Shown here in pieces: positions 44,833-57,040 of a DNA stretch of 64,000 nucleotides. Location: positions 3,224,001 through 3,288,000 of the forward strand of contig BSBM01000865.1 in NCBI GenBank assembly GCA_027924585.1, read 5' to 3'. The position numbers were made by a program, and so were the translations under genes. This DNA comes from Larix kaempferi (lineage: Eukaryota > Streptophyta > Pinopsida > Pinales > Pinaceae). Each line of letters begins with the position of its first letter. The first letter of the stretch is position 1. The notes under the pieces are model-generated. The model was not told where the DNA came from. It saw only the letters and a program-made list of their open reading frames with translations, and made no database searches.

Positions 44833-46278
44833 ATGTCAAATCACACCAAGCTTGAGGATAAGCTTGAAAGAGTTGATAACTTCCGGGCATGGAAGTATAG
44901 AATTACTCTCATTCTAGAAGAGAATGATTTGAACAAATATGTGAATGAGGAGGTTCTAGAACCAGAGGGAGATTATGACAAAGCAATCCACAAGAAGAAC
45001 ATGATCAAGGCCAAAAGGATCATTGTTGACTCCATCAAGGATCATCTCATCCCTCATGTCTCATCTTTGAAGACCCCTAAGAAGATGTTCGATGCTTTGA
45101 CAAAGTTATATGAAGGGAAGAACATCAACCGGAAGATGACTCTGAGGAACCAACTCGAGAATGTGAAGATTCAACACTCAGAAACTATTCAATCTTTCTT
45201 CACAAGAGTCTCTCAGATCAAGGAACAACTTGAGGCAATTGAAGATAATGTTGAAGGAGAGATTGTGATGACTACCTTGAATGGTCTCCCAAAATCATGG
45301 GACTCATTCATTCAAGGAATATGCGCCAGAAAGAAACTAATCAAGTTCAGCAGATTATGGGAAGAATGCACCCAAGAAGAAGCTCGATTAGTAGTAAGAG
45401 AAGAAAAGATGGGAGTTGATGATGACCAAGCCCTAACTGCTCATACTAAGAAGGATCAAAACAAGAGAGAGGATAACCATCACAAGAAGTCAAAAAGATC
45501 CCATAGGAATCATGGATTTAGAAGAGACCTCTCCAGTATTAGGTGCTTCACATGTGATGAGAAAGGACATTATTCAATAAATTGTCCTAGAAACCAAGGA
45601 TCCTCCAGGAGAATCAATAAGAAGAGGCATCATGCTCACACCGCTGAAGATGATGAACTAGTAAGGAAGAAAACCATAGAAGAAAGGGATGATTCTTCAA
45701 GTGATGAAGAATATGTTTTAATCTCAGCCCTTACGGGTACCATCACCCATGGAAGCAATGATTGGCTTGTGGATAGTGGAGCATCCAAGCATATGACAGG
45801 GTACAAAGAATCTTTTGTCAACTTATCAAAACATGAGTCACCCCACAAGGTGAAACTTGGAGAGGACTATCAGTATCCTATCAAAGGAAGTGGAGAAGCC
45901 TCTTACAAACTATATTCAGGCAAATCAATAAAGATGAAGGATGTTCTCTACATACCAGGTTTGAAGAAAAATCTTCTCTCCATTTCAGCCTTAGATACTA
46001 AAGGACTTCGTGTTGCATTTGTTGATGGCCAAGTTCCAATGTGGCCAAGAGGAAAGACAATAAATGATGCAATAGTAATTGGAAAGCAAGAGGGAGGCCT
46101 ATACAAGTTAAAAGGACAACCAAAACAAGCATTGGTTCATGACTCCATGGAACCAACGTATGAAGGCATTTGCAAGGGATGTGCACAATGGAAGAATGTG
46201 AAGAAGTCATTTCCTAGCAGTGAAAGCAAGGAAAAGGGAATCTTGATGTGTGTGGCCCCATGTCTTACAACTCCTTAA
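44833..46278 (+). pseudogene. copia gag-protease frame, running into a frameshift
   Basis: ATG at 44833 (MSNHTKLEDKLERVDNFRAW) opens 481 codons. It has a copia-type Gag N-terminus (about 5-200), a CX2CX4HX4C knuckle CFTCDEKGHYSINC (near 237), protease VDSGASKHMTG (near 312) and the beginning of integrase. Only the Cys pair of the integrase zinc region is left (GICKGCAQ, near 447). The segment carrying the His pair is missing, so a deletion removed it. The frame is lost just after KEKGI and ends in unrelated residues at 46278. Gag and protease look intact on their own. Confidence 0.85.
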
Positions 46279-48722
46279 GCGGGTATGTATACTATGTTTC
46301 TTTCATAGATGATTTTTCTCATAAGACATGGATTTATTTCTTGAAAGACAAAGATGAAGTGTTTAGCAAATTCAAGGAATTCAAAGCCTTGGTCAAAAAT
46401 CATATTGAAAAGAAGATCAAGACTTTATGATCAGACAATGGCGGAGAATTCACCTCAGAAGAATTCAAGGATCTACGCAGAGAATTAGGGATTAAGAGGG
46501 AGTTGAGCACTCCTTACAATCCTCAACAAAATGGCGTTGCAAAACGTAACAACGGAACAATAATGGGAGTAGCGAAAGCAATACTCCATGATCAAGATCT
46601 CCCAATGCACTTATGGGCAGAAGCAGCAAAAACAGTTGTGTATGTACAAAATCGTACACCTCACTGTGTATTGAACAACAAGACTCCAGAAGAAGCTTTC
46701 TCAAGAGAGAAACGAGAAGTCAGCCATCTCAGAATATTTGGTCGCCCTGTGTACATACACATTCCAAAAGAAAAGAGAACAAAACTAGACCCTTCAAGGA
46801 AGAAGGGCATATTCGTGGGATACAGTGACACATCAAAAGCTTATCGAATATACTTCCCAGGATTCAAAAAGATTGAAATCAACAAAGACGTAACTTTTGA
46901 TGAAGACTCGGCCTACAACAAGTCAAGACAATTACACATTGAAGAAACTGAAGAACCTGAAGTTCCCAGAACTAGAGACGTAGTTATGAAAGAGACAATC
47001 CAAGAAGAACATGAATACCATGACATAACAGAACCACAAGAACCTATAGATCCACCTCGTGAGAAGAACTCCCACAAGAGAAGACCAGCATGGGCACGTG
47101 AAGCAATACAAGATGCAAAGAAGTATGGTGCTCCAGATGGGAAACTCAGAGAAAGCAAGAGACCTAGACCATACTCTAGCTATGTGGCCCTACTATGCGA
47201 CATCATTGATAAAGAACCTTCCAACTATGAGGAAGCAGCAGAAAAGAAGGAATGGAAGGATGCCATGATCGAAGAGTACCAGTCGATTCTGAAGAATGAT
47301 GTCTGGGAGATAGTTCTGGATCTACAAGATCAAGCATGCTACAGATGGTAGCATCGAAAAACACAAGGCAAGATTTGTGGCACGTGGCTTCTCCCAGAAA
47401 GAAGGCATAGACTACGAGGAGACATTTGCACCTGTTGCAGGATACACTTCCATCAGATCTATACTTGCTTTAGCAGTAGTAATGAAATGGAAGGTACACC
47501 AAATGGACGTCAAGACAACATTCTTGAATGGTGTAGTCGAAGAGGAAGTGTATGTGGAGCAGCCACTGGGATTCGAGACACATGACAGACAGACTCATGT
47601 GTGCAAGCTAAAGAAAGCCTTGTATGGTTTGAAACAGGCACCTAGGACATGGTACGACGGGATGGATAGTTTTCTGATGAGCCTTGGCTTTACCAAGAGG
47701 AAAGCAGATTTCAACCTCTACTTCAAGGTTGAGGGCAGAAGATCAGTAATATTACTGCTATATGTAGATGACTTGTTCTTAACAGGGGAGGTTGAGCTCA
47801 TTGCAGAAACAAAAAGAAGGCTTGTCGCAGAGTTCAAGATGATGGACCTAGGAATGATGCACTACTTCTTAGGTATGGAAGTGTGGTAGAGTTCAGATGG
47901 GATTTTCCTTGGTTAAGGAAAGTATGCAGTGGAGATTCTAAAGAGGTTCGGAATGATGGACTGCAAGGCAATGGCCACACCAATGGCATCGAACTTGAAA
48001 CTACTATGTGATGCTTCTTCAGAGACAATTGATGCCACGATGTACAGGCAAATGATTGGTTTGTTAAAGTACTTGACAAACACAAGACCAGAATATATGC
48101 TTTGCTGTGAAAACCCTGAGCCAGTTCCTGACAGATCCGAGACATGTTCACCTGATTGCTACAAAACATATATTGAGGTACCTGAAGGGTACAATTGAGT
48201 ATGGTATCAAATATGCGACGAATCAGAAGATTAACCTGCACGGTTATGTTGATTCAGATTGGGCAGGCAGTGCCACAGATAGGAAGAGCACTTCAGGATG
48301 CTGCTTCAGTTTGGGATCCGGTATTCTCTTGGTTTAGCAGGAAGCAGTCAAGTGTGGCACTGAGTACAGCCGAAGCAGAGTATATTGCAGCTTGTTCGGC
48401 TAGTTGTGAGGCAGTATGGCTTCGGAAGATACTGTCATATTTATTTGATCTCGAGTTAGAGGCGACTTGTATCTTTTGTGACAACCAGAGTTGTGTAAAA
48501 TTGTCCGAGAACCCGGTGTTCCATGACAAATCGAAGCATATTGAGATCAAGTACCACTATATCCGAGATATGGTGCAGAGAGGAGCAGTGAAGCTCCAGT
48601 ATATGGCGACAGACGAGCAGAGAGTCGATGTGTTGACCAAGCTGTTAGCAAGAGTGAAGGTTGAGTACTTCAGAGAGAAGCTTGGTGTTATCCAGATCTA
48701 TGTTCCTCGAAAGAGGGAGTGA
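46248..48722 (+). pseudogene. copia integrase, reverse transcriptase and RNase H, broken
   Basis: Collinear fragments follow in shifting frames. Integrase core has D in SFIDDFS, then an in-frame TGA just before SDNGGEF (near 46428). The catalytic Glu position reads VAKRNN, a Lys. A deletion and frameshift near 47340 remove the junction into reverse transcriptase. The reverse transcriptase active site YVDD (near 47762) is present. TAG and TAA stops follow near 47887 and 47914, with frameshifts near 48110 and 48320. RNase H keeps VDSDWAG, TAEAEYIA and CDNQS. Several stops look like C-to-T changes in CGA, CAG and CAA codons, as expected from cytosine methylation. No functional pol can be made. 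Confidence 0.85.
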
Positions 48723-48724
48723 TG

Positions 48725-49345
48725 TGACATGTCCAGAAGACGCAGGTGCACCAGGGTTGTATCTTACATGGTGGAAGACACAGGTAGTCCACAAGGATGT
48801 AATACATCTGGGATGATCCTGGGATGTATCCACATGTGAGAAAACGTTGGTGGTTCACAGGTGATAAAGCATATGGTATGAGCCTGGGCTGTATCTTACA
48901 TGGTGGAAGACGCAGGTGGTCCGAAAGGACGTAATTCATCTGGGATGCTCCTGGGTTGTATCCACATGTTTGAAGACGCAGGTTGATCGAGAGAGTCGTA
49001 ATACATCTGGGTTGTATCCACTGAGTGGAAGACGCAGATGTTCCTGGGTTGTATCCACTAGGTGGAAGACGCAGATGTTCTTGGGTTGTATCCACTGGGT
49101 GGAAGACGCAGATGTTCCTAGGCTGTATCCATTGGGTGGAAGACGTAGGTTGACTAAGAGAGAGACGTAATACATCTGAGCTGTATCCACTGGGTGGAAA
49201 ACGCAGATGTTCATGAGATGTATCCACTGGGTGGAAGACACAGGTTGTCTGGTGGACATGGTATATGCACCTGGGCTGCTCTCCACATGAGATGATGAGA
49301 TGATCTGGATACGATGAGATGATAGTGGGAGACGCAGGTGATTGC
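48725..49345. repeat. minisatellite-like tract in the copia 3' region
   Basis: About 620 bases between pol and the 3' LTR consist of variants of a unit containing gggttgtatcca and ggaagacgcag. The core is regular: units start at 49008, 49045, 49082 and 49119, giving a 37-base period with few differences. Flanking units are longer and more diverged. On the minus strand it leaves long open frames with repeated peptide words, explained by the repeat itself because 37 is not a multiple of three. Confidence 0.85.
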
Positions 49346-49624
49346 TCTAGCAATGTAATATGTGGTCCTGGGTTGTACCTACTTGATGGCTTGCTCGTAT
49401 AGATGACGAAGTCCTAGATGAGAGCTAGGCCTACATCCAGCATGAAAAAGGGTTGGCTCTGTAGAACTTCTCATGACGGGTAGATTCGAGAGATGTCATT
49501 AATCAATGATCAACAAGATGAGAATTGTTGCAGCAACGATGTTGATGATCTAGCGATGATGACGTTGTCTAGAGATCGTGTCCAGCTATAATGATGATTA
49601 TGTCGAGAGAATACCTTCCTAGTT

Positions 49625-49636
49625 AAGAGGGAGTGT
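49625..49636 (+). promoter_or_regulatory. copia polypurine tract
   Basis: aagagggagtgt directly precedes the 3' LTR start at 49637. The match to the 5' LTR begins exactly at tgttgtaaatg, which places the boundary. Confidence 0.65.
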
Positions 49637-50218
49637 TGTTGTAAATGTAACTTCGGAAGATATTCTTTTGTATATTATTATTATATTATTATTGTACTTT
49701 TATTATACCTCCGTCGGAGATGTTTTTCATCCCTTCGGGGATGTCATTATTGTATTTGGTCATGTAAGAATATCGAGGTAAAACCTCCATTGTAAGTCAA
49801 GGCAATAGTCCCCAAAAGGATAAATGTAAAATGTATTTTTGAGTCTCCCTAGGAGAGGTCGGCCCAGTTAGTTGAGGAAGTCGGCCCCATTGGGGATTTA
49901 GGTCAGTCACACATAAAGTATAAATAGGGAGGTGCTCTCCCTCATTTGGACACACACCAACAAGCAAGTTCGCTCCAAGGAAGAGAAAGACAAGTTCGCT
50001 GAAGAAGAAGAAGGAAGCTGCAAAAGTCATCTTATCTTTGGGTTTTCTATCTTGGTTTGATATTGTACTAAGTGACGAATCTATTACTGAAGAAGTTGCA
50101 GGGTTTTCTCCTTTATGGTTTCCTCGAAGAAAATTCTTGTGTTCTTGTGTATTGTTGTGCTTGTCTATCTTTCAGATTAAAGATCTAACATAATTGAATT
50201 AAAGTGCAAACACTAACA
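49637..50218 (+). repeat. copia 3' LTR, complete
   Basis: It is 582 bp, tgttgtaaatg...cactaaca, with a TATA box (tataaata) at 49919-49926. Only its first quarter has a counterpart in the truncated 5' LTR. Differences there include changes near 49730 (catcccttcggg against ctttgtttggg). Target duplication caaca follows. Confidence 0.85.
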
Positions 50219-50223
50219 CAACA

Positions 50224-52312
50224 GTCTAAAGGATGGCATCACCATCTTGCAAGCCAAGTTGTTTGAGATCCGAGAGAAACACCATAGCTGACCTCGCCCC
50301 TACCTCCACCACCCCTAGACAACAAATTCCCATAGCTCACTTTGGCCATCCCAAAGTCTGAAACATAGTTACCAAACTCATTGTGACAAAAACCTAGGAG
50401 CCTAGAGTGGAGCACCCAACGTACATGCATGCACGCACTACGATCCTAGGCATTTGCACCTTAACTAGAGAAGGTAAAACCATGCAAAGCACCCCACTTC
50501 TATCGCTCCCTTATAAAAATGGAAAGGCACTTAATTAAAGCATTTTTCTTAAAACTAGAAAAGCAAACTCAAAATAGAAAAACAACTTAATTGAAGCTAA
50601 TCTACTAATTCTAGATTACAACCTAAGCTAGAAAAGATTGAGGTTGGCACATACATGCCCAACATGCACACGCCTTTTAACTCCTCCATAATTGCTCCAC
50701 CATTTAATAATCACTGTCTCACTCTCACTACTTTGTTTATGCAACATGAAGGTCTAAAGATTGTTGCAAAAGTTGTTGATGATAATTGTTAGAGTTTGTA
50801 GCTTGGATAGGTACTTCAACATTGGCTTGGTGTCTAGCATGTAGAAGTGTCCGAGACAAGGAACTCTCTAGACAAACTTTGTAAAAGCGACCTTTATAAT
50901 ACTTTAAGTAAAAGGTCAATTAGCCCATGGTATTGGAAGGCCCATGGTATTTGCATAAAGTGAATGTAATAAAAGAATCTATGGAGAGTTGTATACACAA
51001 TGTCATTGTCAGTGTGTGTGAGATACATTGAGAGTGAGTGATCATATCTAAGAGAGGGATTCTCTTAGAGTCTTAGAAGAGAGGGATTCTCTAAAGGAGA
51101 TTGTCTGAGAGAGTGATCAGTGAGTAATCAAATCTAAGAGAGGGATCCTCTGAGAGGCTTTGGAGAGAGTGATTCTCTCAAGCTGGGTTTGTCTTTACTG
51201 TTGAAGGTTTGCCAGTTTGAGTACAATTTACATCAGGGGTGAGTCAAGAATTTGATCTAGTGTGTTATATCCGGGAACTTGAAACTGTAAGTGTTGTTAC
51301 AAATCTGCAATAAAAAGACAAACTGTTTGTTGGTTTTCCCCAGGGATTGGGGTTTCCAGGGTAAAATTAAAATATCTTGTGCAAACTGTGTATGGTTATT
51401 TGATCTTTCTGTTGTGCATCATTTGTTAAGTAAATCAATGTATTGTTATTTCTGATTCAGTTTTATGTGTGAAATTAAGACTGGGAATAAAAATCAGTGA
51501 ATAAATATCAATCAGATTTGGTTTATGAAAATTTAACAGAATCCACTACTGTGGAACCTACTCATCATGTTGTGCCATGACACTGTCATCAATGTTGCAC
51601 TACCTCCATTGCCATCGTGGTTGTATGGATTTGCTAAAGCATGCCATGTTGAAGGAGAAACACCTTCAGAATGACATGTGAACTCTAACAATCATGTTGT
51701 TGCTTGAGTTATGTTGTGTTTAATGGACTGTGCAGGCCATCCAATGTTATCAGAATCAGACCCGTCATCAAACTGGGGGACCCCAAAAACTAGAAAATCA
51801 GACTAGAACCAAAAAAACCGAGAAAAAAAAAACGCTCAACCAAAAAATTACATATATACACAAATATGCAAAGCTTCCACATGTATATAACAAGCAAGGG
51901 TGCATATAACTAAAATAACACCGAGTGCAATCCATATCTGGCCTAAAATACATAAACAAAGAGGCTCCAAATGGCCTCTAGAGTCCCGAAAACATCATGC
52001 TACAACAAATAACTACATATTATCAAAATCATTGCATATATTGGAATCCTAATCTTCAATAGCACCCTCTGCACCCTCATCTAGGCTCTAGCCTTTGCCT
52101 TTGCCTCTAATCTAGAAGTCGATCCTCCAAGGACATTAGTCAACACCCTCTAATTTTGAAGAAATTTCCTAATCCAAACATTAAAATAAGGCAGAAAAAG
52201 CTTCCCATGACTAATAAGTGATTTTGCTTGAGTGAAAGGTACATTTTTACTAAGGTTATGTCAGAGGAGTTCAACAATCAACACCACCAATATAGAGGTA
52301 CATAGAAGCCTG
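50224..52312. other. unassigned sequence, partly LTR-like
   Basis: No gene was recognised. From 51010 to 51190 short words such as ctaagagagggattctct and gagagagtgat recur several times. The stretch from tgttagagtttg (50787) to aatttaaca (51538) has TG and CA ends and LTR-like composition but no matching target duplication, so it is not called. The region from 51720 to 52312 shows nothing recognisable. Confidence 0.35.
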
Positions 52313-52317
52313 GGGTT

Positions 52318-55300
52318 TGTTGCCAACTAAGTTGCACTTGGTTGGATTATCAAGCGAGCGGGTAGAGTGGAACATGACACATGTTCAATTTTGGTGATTT
52401 GATGACCAGCTAGCCTTTTAAGGGGCCCCGTTTTTTATTTTTTTCCACATGTCCATGGCCCTGCGGGGTTTGTAATAAAACGTGCTAGCATGGTGTTTTG
52501 TAAAAGACTCGGTTCCTTAGGACTTTTTGGCCAAGTCAGGTATTCCAAGGAGTTTTTTCACCTATCTATTAGGTCTTGCATCAGTGCATTACATAATTAA
52601 TTGGTTTTTCTCCTGCTCCTCCAAAGCTGGAATGCCTGGGGAGGCTGACGGGCCTTAGGGAATTATTAGAGTCTATGGGTCAATGTATATGAACATGCTA
52701 GGCGTTAATTTTGAGTCATATGGACATGTGCTAAGTCCCCCTAGGTTGTTTTTTAATTTTCGGCAAGTTTTAATTTTTCCGTAAATTGGGCCATTTTTTA
52801 ATGGTTCAATTAAAAAAATTTGTAATTGGCCTATCTGGGGCGTCTGGAGGTATTTTTTGCCTTAGGGGTACTCGTTTTCTAACTCAGAGTACCCCCTAAA
52901 CCCCTAAACCCATTTTTCCTAAGGTTTGGGTGCTTCAATATTTTTCTATGGCCAAAAAACCCAAAAAGTCAAAAAAGTCATGACAAAATTGAAAAATGTG
53001 AAAAAATGACTTAAAAAATTATTAAATTTTTGGAGTAATTGCAACTCAGTTTTGGACCAGCATGGTTATAGGAGGAAATTGGGCTGATTTGTAAGGAGTT
53101 GGCAGCCCCATTTGGGGAGATAAACCATGCCCATAATAGAGGGGCGCATTCACTAAAGGAGGGGGCGCATTCATGGAGTGGGCAGCCCACGAATAGGGGA
53201 TGGAGCAGCATGTTATGTGCTGCTATGTTAAGCACCATATCAGCTGGTAGTATGCAGCCCAATGCAAGGGATGGCAGCCCCATTCTCCTCCACCATTTGT
53301 GCCACGCTTCCTCTCTCTCTTTAGGCAAGTGCGCCCTCCATCACTTGGTGTTTTCTCTATAAATTGAAGTGCCCTCTCTCATTGTTGGTTAGTGAGAATT
53401 GGAGCAGCGAACTTATGATTGTAATTTGTTTTCTCATTTGAATAAAAGAAGACTTTGGAGGTCAGCTTGTGGTGTTGTGGCATATGTGGATGTAGTATCT
53501 TGATTCTTTTTCCAAGATGGCTTGTGCATAAGTTTCATTCTTCAAGGGTGTGGTGTGCTCATCTATGAGATAAGTTGTTTTCAATTTGTTTATTGTAGCA
53601 GCTTAGTTTCTTATGAGTACATGTATATCTACACTTGATATTTTGTTTGGTGAGATCTGTGATGTGCAGGTGTTTTCTTGAATTGGCTAGAAGCAGGATC
53701 TTGTTTGTTTCCGCTTTTTACTAATCATTGTTTGCAGATATAGTCCCTTCAAACATCACTAAACCATCTTCAAAGCTTCGATTTTCAACAAGGATTTGTT
53801 CCATCTCTCTCTCTCTCATTTATAAAAAAATCACATTTTATGGTTATCTAGTACTTTCTTTTCAAAAAACTAGTTTAAGTTGTCGAAATCTTTCAAGTTT
53901 TTTCTAAAGTAGTATTAGATCTGATTGCAAAGTATTATCTGGCTGCTATAGAGCTTGAAATTTGCAGCCATATTAGGGCTAGCAAAGATCCCAAGTAGAC
54001 AAGCCCCATAGCTTGTATTACTTGGTTATTTTTCGTCAATTTTACTTAGTTTTTTAACTTAGAATTTTTTGGGTTTTTTAGGAGGTGTTCCAAAGACACT
54101 CTTAAAGTGTTTTTGGGCATCTTATACTAATTATTGCTTGCTGGTTTGCAGCAAAAGACGAACAGGTAGGAGGAAGTGCTGGCGAAATTTCGAGCATCCA
54201 GGCGATCCGGAGGATAAATTTCCATATTTTTCAAAACCGGTCATTTTTTCTATAATTTTGTAAGCCACCAAGTCACATTAAGTAGACTGGGGCACTTCTC
54301 TAAAATCATTGTAAACAATTTTAAACGAGAGCAAGTGGGCTAGCCAGCGCCCATACCCCATCCCCCCAGGGGTGGCCTGTGTCGTCTCATTTTCATGGCG
54401 TGATTGTTAGAGTAGTTTATTTCTTTGTTTTCCGGCGTTTAATAAAATAAATTAGGATTAAAATAAACCTTGTTGGTCCGTTCCACTGGCGGGCCACAAG
54501 TTCACTCACAACCTAGTTTTTTTTCACATTTTTTTTACAAACTCATAACGCCCCCCTTGCTTTCCCGAAGTAGGGTTTTGTATAAGGGCTTGCCCGAAAT
54601 ACATGCCTGAAAAGAGACTCCTGGGGTTATAAAAAGATAAAATTTGGGTTCATAAAATTCTTATAAAAATACCAAGGTCTTCTCCCGTATGCTCTGTGGC
54701 CAGCTTGCAGCTTAGTCTGATCCAGTTGGTACACATCAGAAAGGAGGGGATGACTAGTAATAGGACTTAACACCACCCCAATAAAAAATCCTTTTTGTGA
54801 AAATCCGGCACAACTCGTATTTTTGTTGCCGTGGGCAAATTTTCCAGAAGGCTTGGGATAACACTGGATAGTGACCTCTTGGAAACCGTTAGGCTTGCCC
54901 TCGTTGGTATAGCATCTGAACACCTCCTCGAGACTCCGATTCAGCCCAAAGCCTGAGAGGGAAGCCACGCTTCAAAATTCCGGACATGTTCCCCCGTACC
55001 TTGCGTATATCGGGAACCCACCTGCCTTAATAAAAAGATCACCACCACATTAATTTTTAAAATAAACCAAGAACACTCGCACAACATTTACCTTTTCTGC
55101 TTATGCATTTGTTATTTGACTCCATTGTAAGGCACTGGTCTTGTTGCAAATTTTATTTTATATTGTTGACTAATGTGCAGTTAAATGATGGCTATTTTAA
55201 ATGAGAGCAAATGATAAATGATTGTTTTATTTGATCAAAATATATGTTGTCTGTTCTTGGTTATCAAAAAGTATTTTTCTAACTCCTAGATTAGAGGCTT

Positions 55301-55470
55301 TAGTTTCTTTTTATTTTTTAGGGTCCACCCCCCTTGGCTTTGCTAGGAAAGCCTAGACGGAGGAGTCGAGTCCCAAGTGACAGCACTTGACTCTGACTTG
55401 CCCCCAAGGCCACACCAGCAGCTTGAAGACTTCTGCTGCGTTTTCCCAGGTGTGGAACCAGGCGGCAACA
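52318..55470 (+). mobile_element. solo LTR of the Tat family, opposite orientation
   Basis: It is 3,153 bp, with ends tgttgcc...ggcaaca and a perfect 5-bp target duplication, gggtt (52313-52317 and 55471-55475). It is closely related along its length to the Tat LTRs at 9072 and 19843, in reverse orientation, and lacks the hAT insertion. No internal sequence adjoins it, so it is the product of recombination between two LTRs. It has a TATA box at 53358-53364 and an aataaaag motif at 53441-53448. Confidence 0.92.
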
Positions 55471-55475
55471 GGGTT

Positions 55476-57040
55476 GATGCACTTGATTAAATGCCAATCC
55501 CATACCCTCATGCATGATAGCATCCAATGGAAACGTTGCAATCCTGAAATTCCGAAAACTGTTAAGTCTGTGGAACTATGAATGGGATCTAAAATTGTAC
55601 TTTTTGCATATGAAGTCCAATGATGTTGGAAGCACTTTCAAACATCATGAAACAATTAATGGTAATGTTAAAAATTTAAGTAAAAAGATAGAAAATGAAA
55701 GATAATGAGAATGCCACTTCTACTTTAAACATTTAATATTACCATTGATTACTAGGGTTTAGGGTTAGTTTTAGGGTTTTTGTTTTACCTTTATTTATTT
55801 TTTAAATTTTCATGGTCGACATCTTCATCCTACACATGGCATATGGACATGTACAAAACCGGTTGGTTCAGGGATCTAATGTCGATTCCATATGAAATCA
55901 GTTGGTTTAGGTACAAAATATGGTCAATTCAATACAAAACCAGCCATTTCCAGTTCAAGGCCTCGATTTGGACCAATTAGGCCTATAAACCACACAAACC
56001 AGCCGGTTTTGGCAAAACCAGTTCGGTTCTTATAACATTGAGGCCAACTGACTCTAGATGTTATTAATTTATTTATGTACTTGTCTATCTATTAAGCCTT
56101 TAAGGCATTTTTCTATTTGTCATTATCCTACCCATTACCACCTAAAAGTGCACGGCTTATTGCACATTTTCATTGTCATCTTTCTCTCACCAACACAATA
56201 GGGATGATTATAGGTTACAAGGAGAGACTTGGATGTCATGCACCTTGTTTTATCTTCTCTAAGCACCATTCATCGTCTGGAGCTAAAACAAAGGTGTAAA
56301 GGGATATTGTTGGCTTGATGGAGGCTCTTCCAAAGGCATATTTTCATGGAGTTTCCATTTTGCCACATTAAAACATGTTTGTTAGCCTACATTACCATTT
56401 GGTTCCATCATTAATCAAGTGCCCTACACATGGATGGTACCCAAGGTCCCGATACCACATGGATAGGCAATAGAATCTTGAAGAGACATAGATGAAGAAC
56501 ACCTTCCTTGTGAAAATGTCTAAGGCACTATTTTTGGCAAGGTATGGGTCAATCAAATTCCATGGGAGAAAACGCCCTTTTGAGAGACGTACCATGTGGC
56601 ATTAAGGCCTATTTGATGAGGAGCGTTCCATCTCAAGGGTGAAACTTTGTTGCTTGTAAATGGATTTGCCCTCCTAATGGGAACACCCTCTAGAAGGTCC
56701 CTTGGGGCATTACACATTATTTGAGGTGTATTTCACATATTTGGAGCATGTTTCACTTTTGAGGTATTTGGGTAAGGGCATTTTGTTCGAGGCATTTTCT
56801 ACATATTTGGAGGAGATGCATGTGGTATTGTTGACATGATCCAAGCCCTCAAACAAAAAACACGTGCAAGCTTTAAGAGGAGCTCATGGAATAGAAAGAT
56901 GACAAGTGACAATATCGACCTATTGAAAAGGGAAAGGGGTCCCAACTCCCAAGTGAAAAATAGACTTGTAAGTGTAACTCATAAAGAAACAAAGGTAAAA
57001 GACACTTGAAGAGGTGTGCTAGGGTTCTAAGCACAAGGAA
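55476..57040. other. unassigned intergenic sequence
   Basis: No gene or element end was fixed. Around 56320-56640 the plus strand has protein-like pieces in one region (for example MSKALFLARYGSIKFHGRKR) broken by stops. This could be an old gene or transposase fragment, but no family was recognised. Confidence 0.3.

Larger units (their letters stand above)
24272..50218 (+). mobile_element. old Ty1/copia retrotransposon, interrupted and decayed
   Basis: The element starts tgttgtaaatg and ends cactaaca, flanked by a 5-bp target duplication, caaca (24267-24271 and 50219-50223). The 25.9-kb span includes a 20-kb insertion in the 5' LTR, so the element itself is about 5.9 kb. Order is a truncated 5' LTR, leader, gag-protease frame, broken integrase, reverse transcriptase and RNase H, a minisatellite-rich 3' region, a polypurine run and the 3' LTR. 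The order integrase before reverse transcriptase identifies Ty1/copia. Multiple frameshifts, stops and catalytic substitutions mean it cannot encode its own movement. Confidence 0.88.

Noticed and set aside
49008-49155. Regular repeats that could suggest a CRISPR array
   Set aside because: Units are contiguous with no unique spacers, and the context is a plant retrotransposon.
48688-49353. 221-codon minus-strand frame with repeated peptide words
   Set aside because: It is a by-product of the 37-base tandem repeat. A second overlapping frame is also open for the same reason, and the tract lies in a copia 3' region.
50787-51538. Possible solo LTR with tgttagag...tttaaca ends
   Set aside because: Flanking 5-bp sequences (ataat and gaatc) do not match, and no partner copy is in the window.
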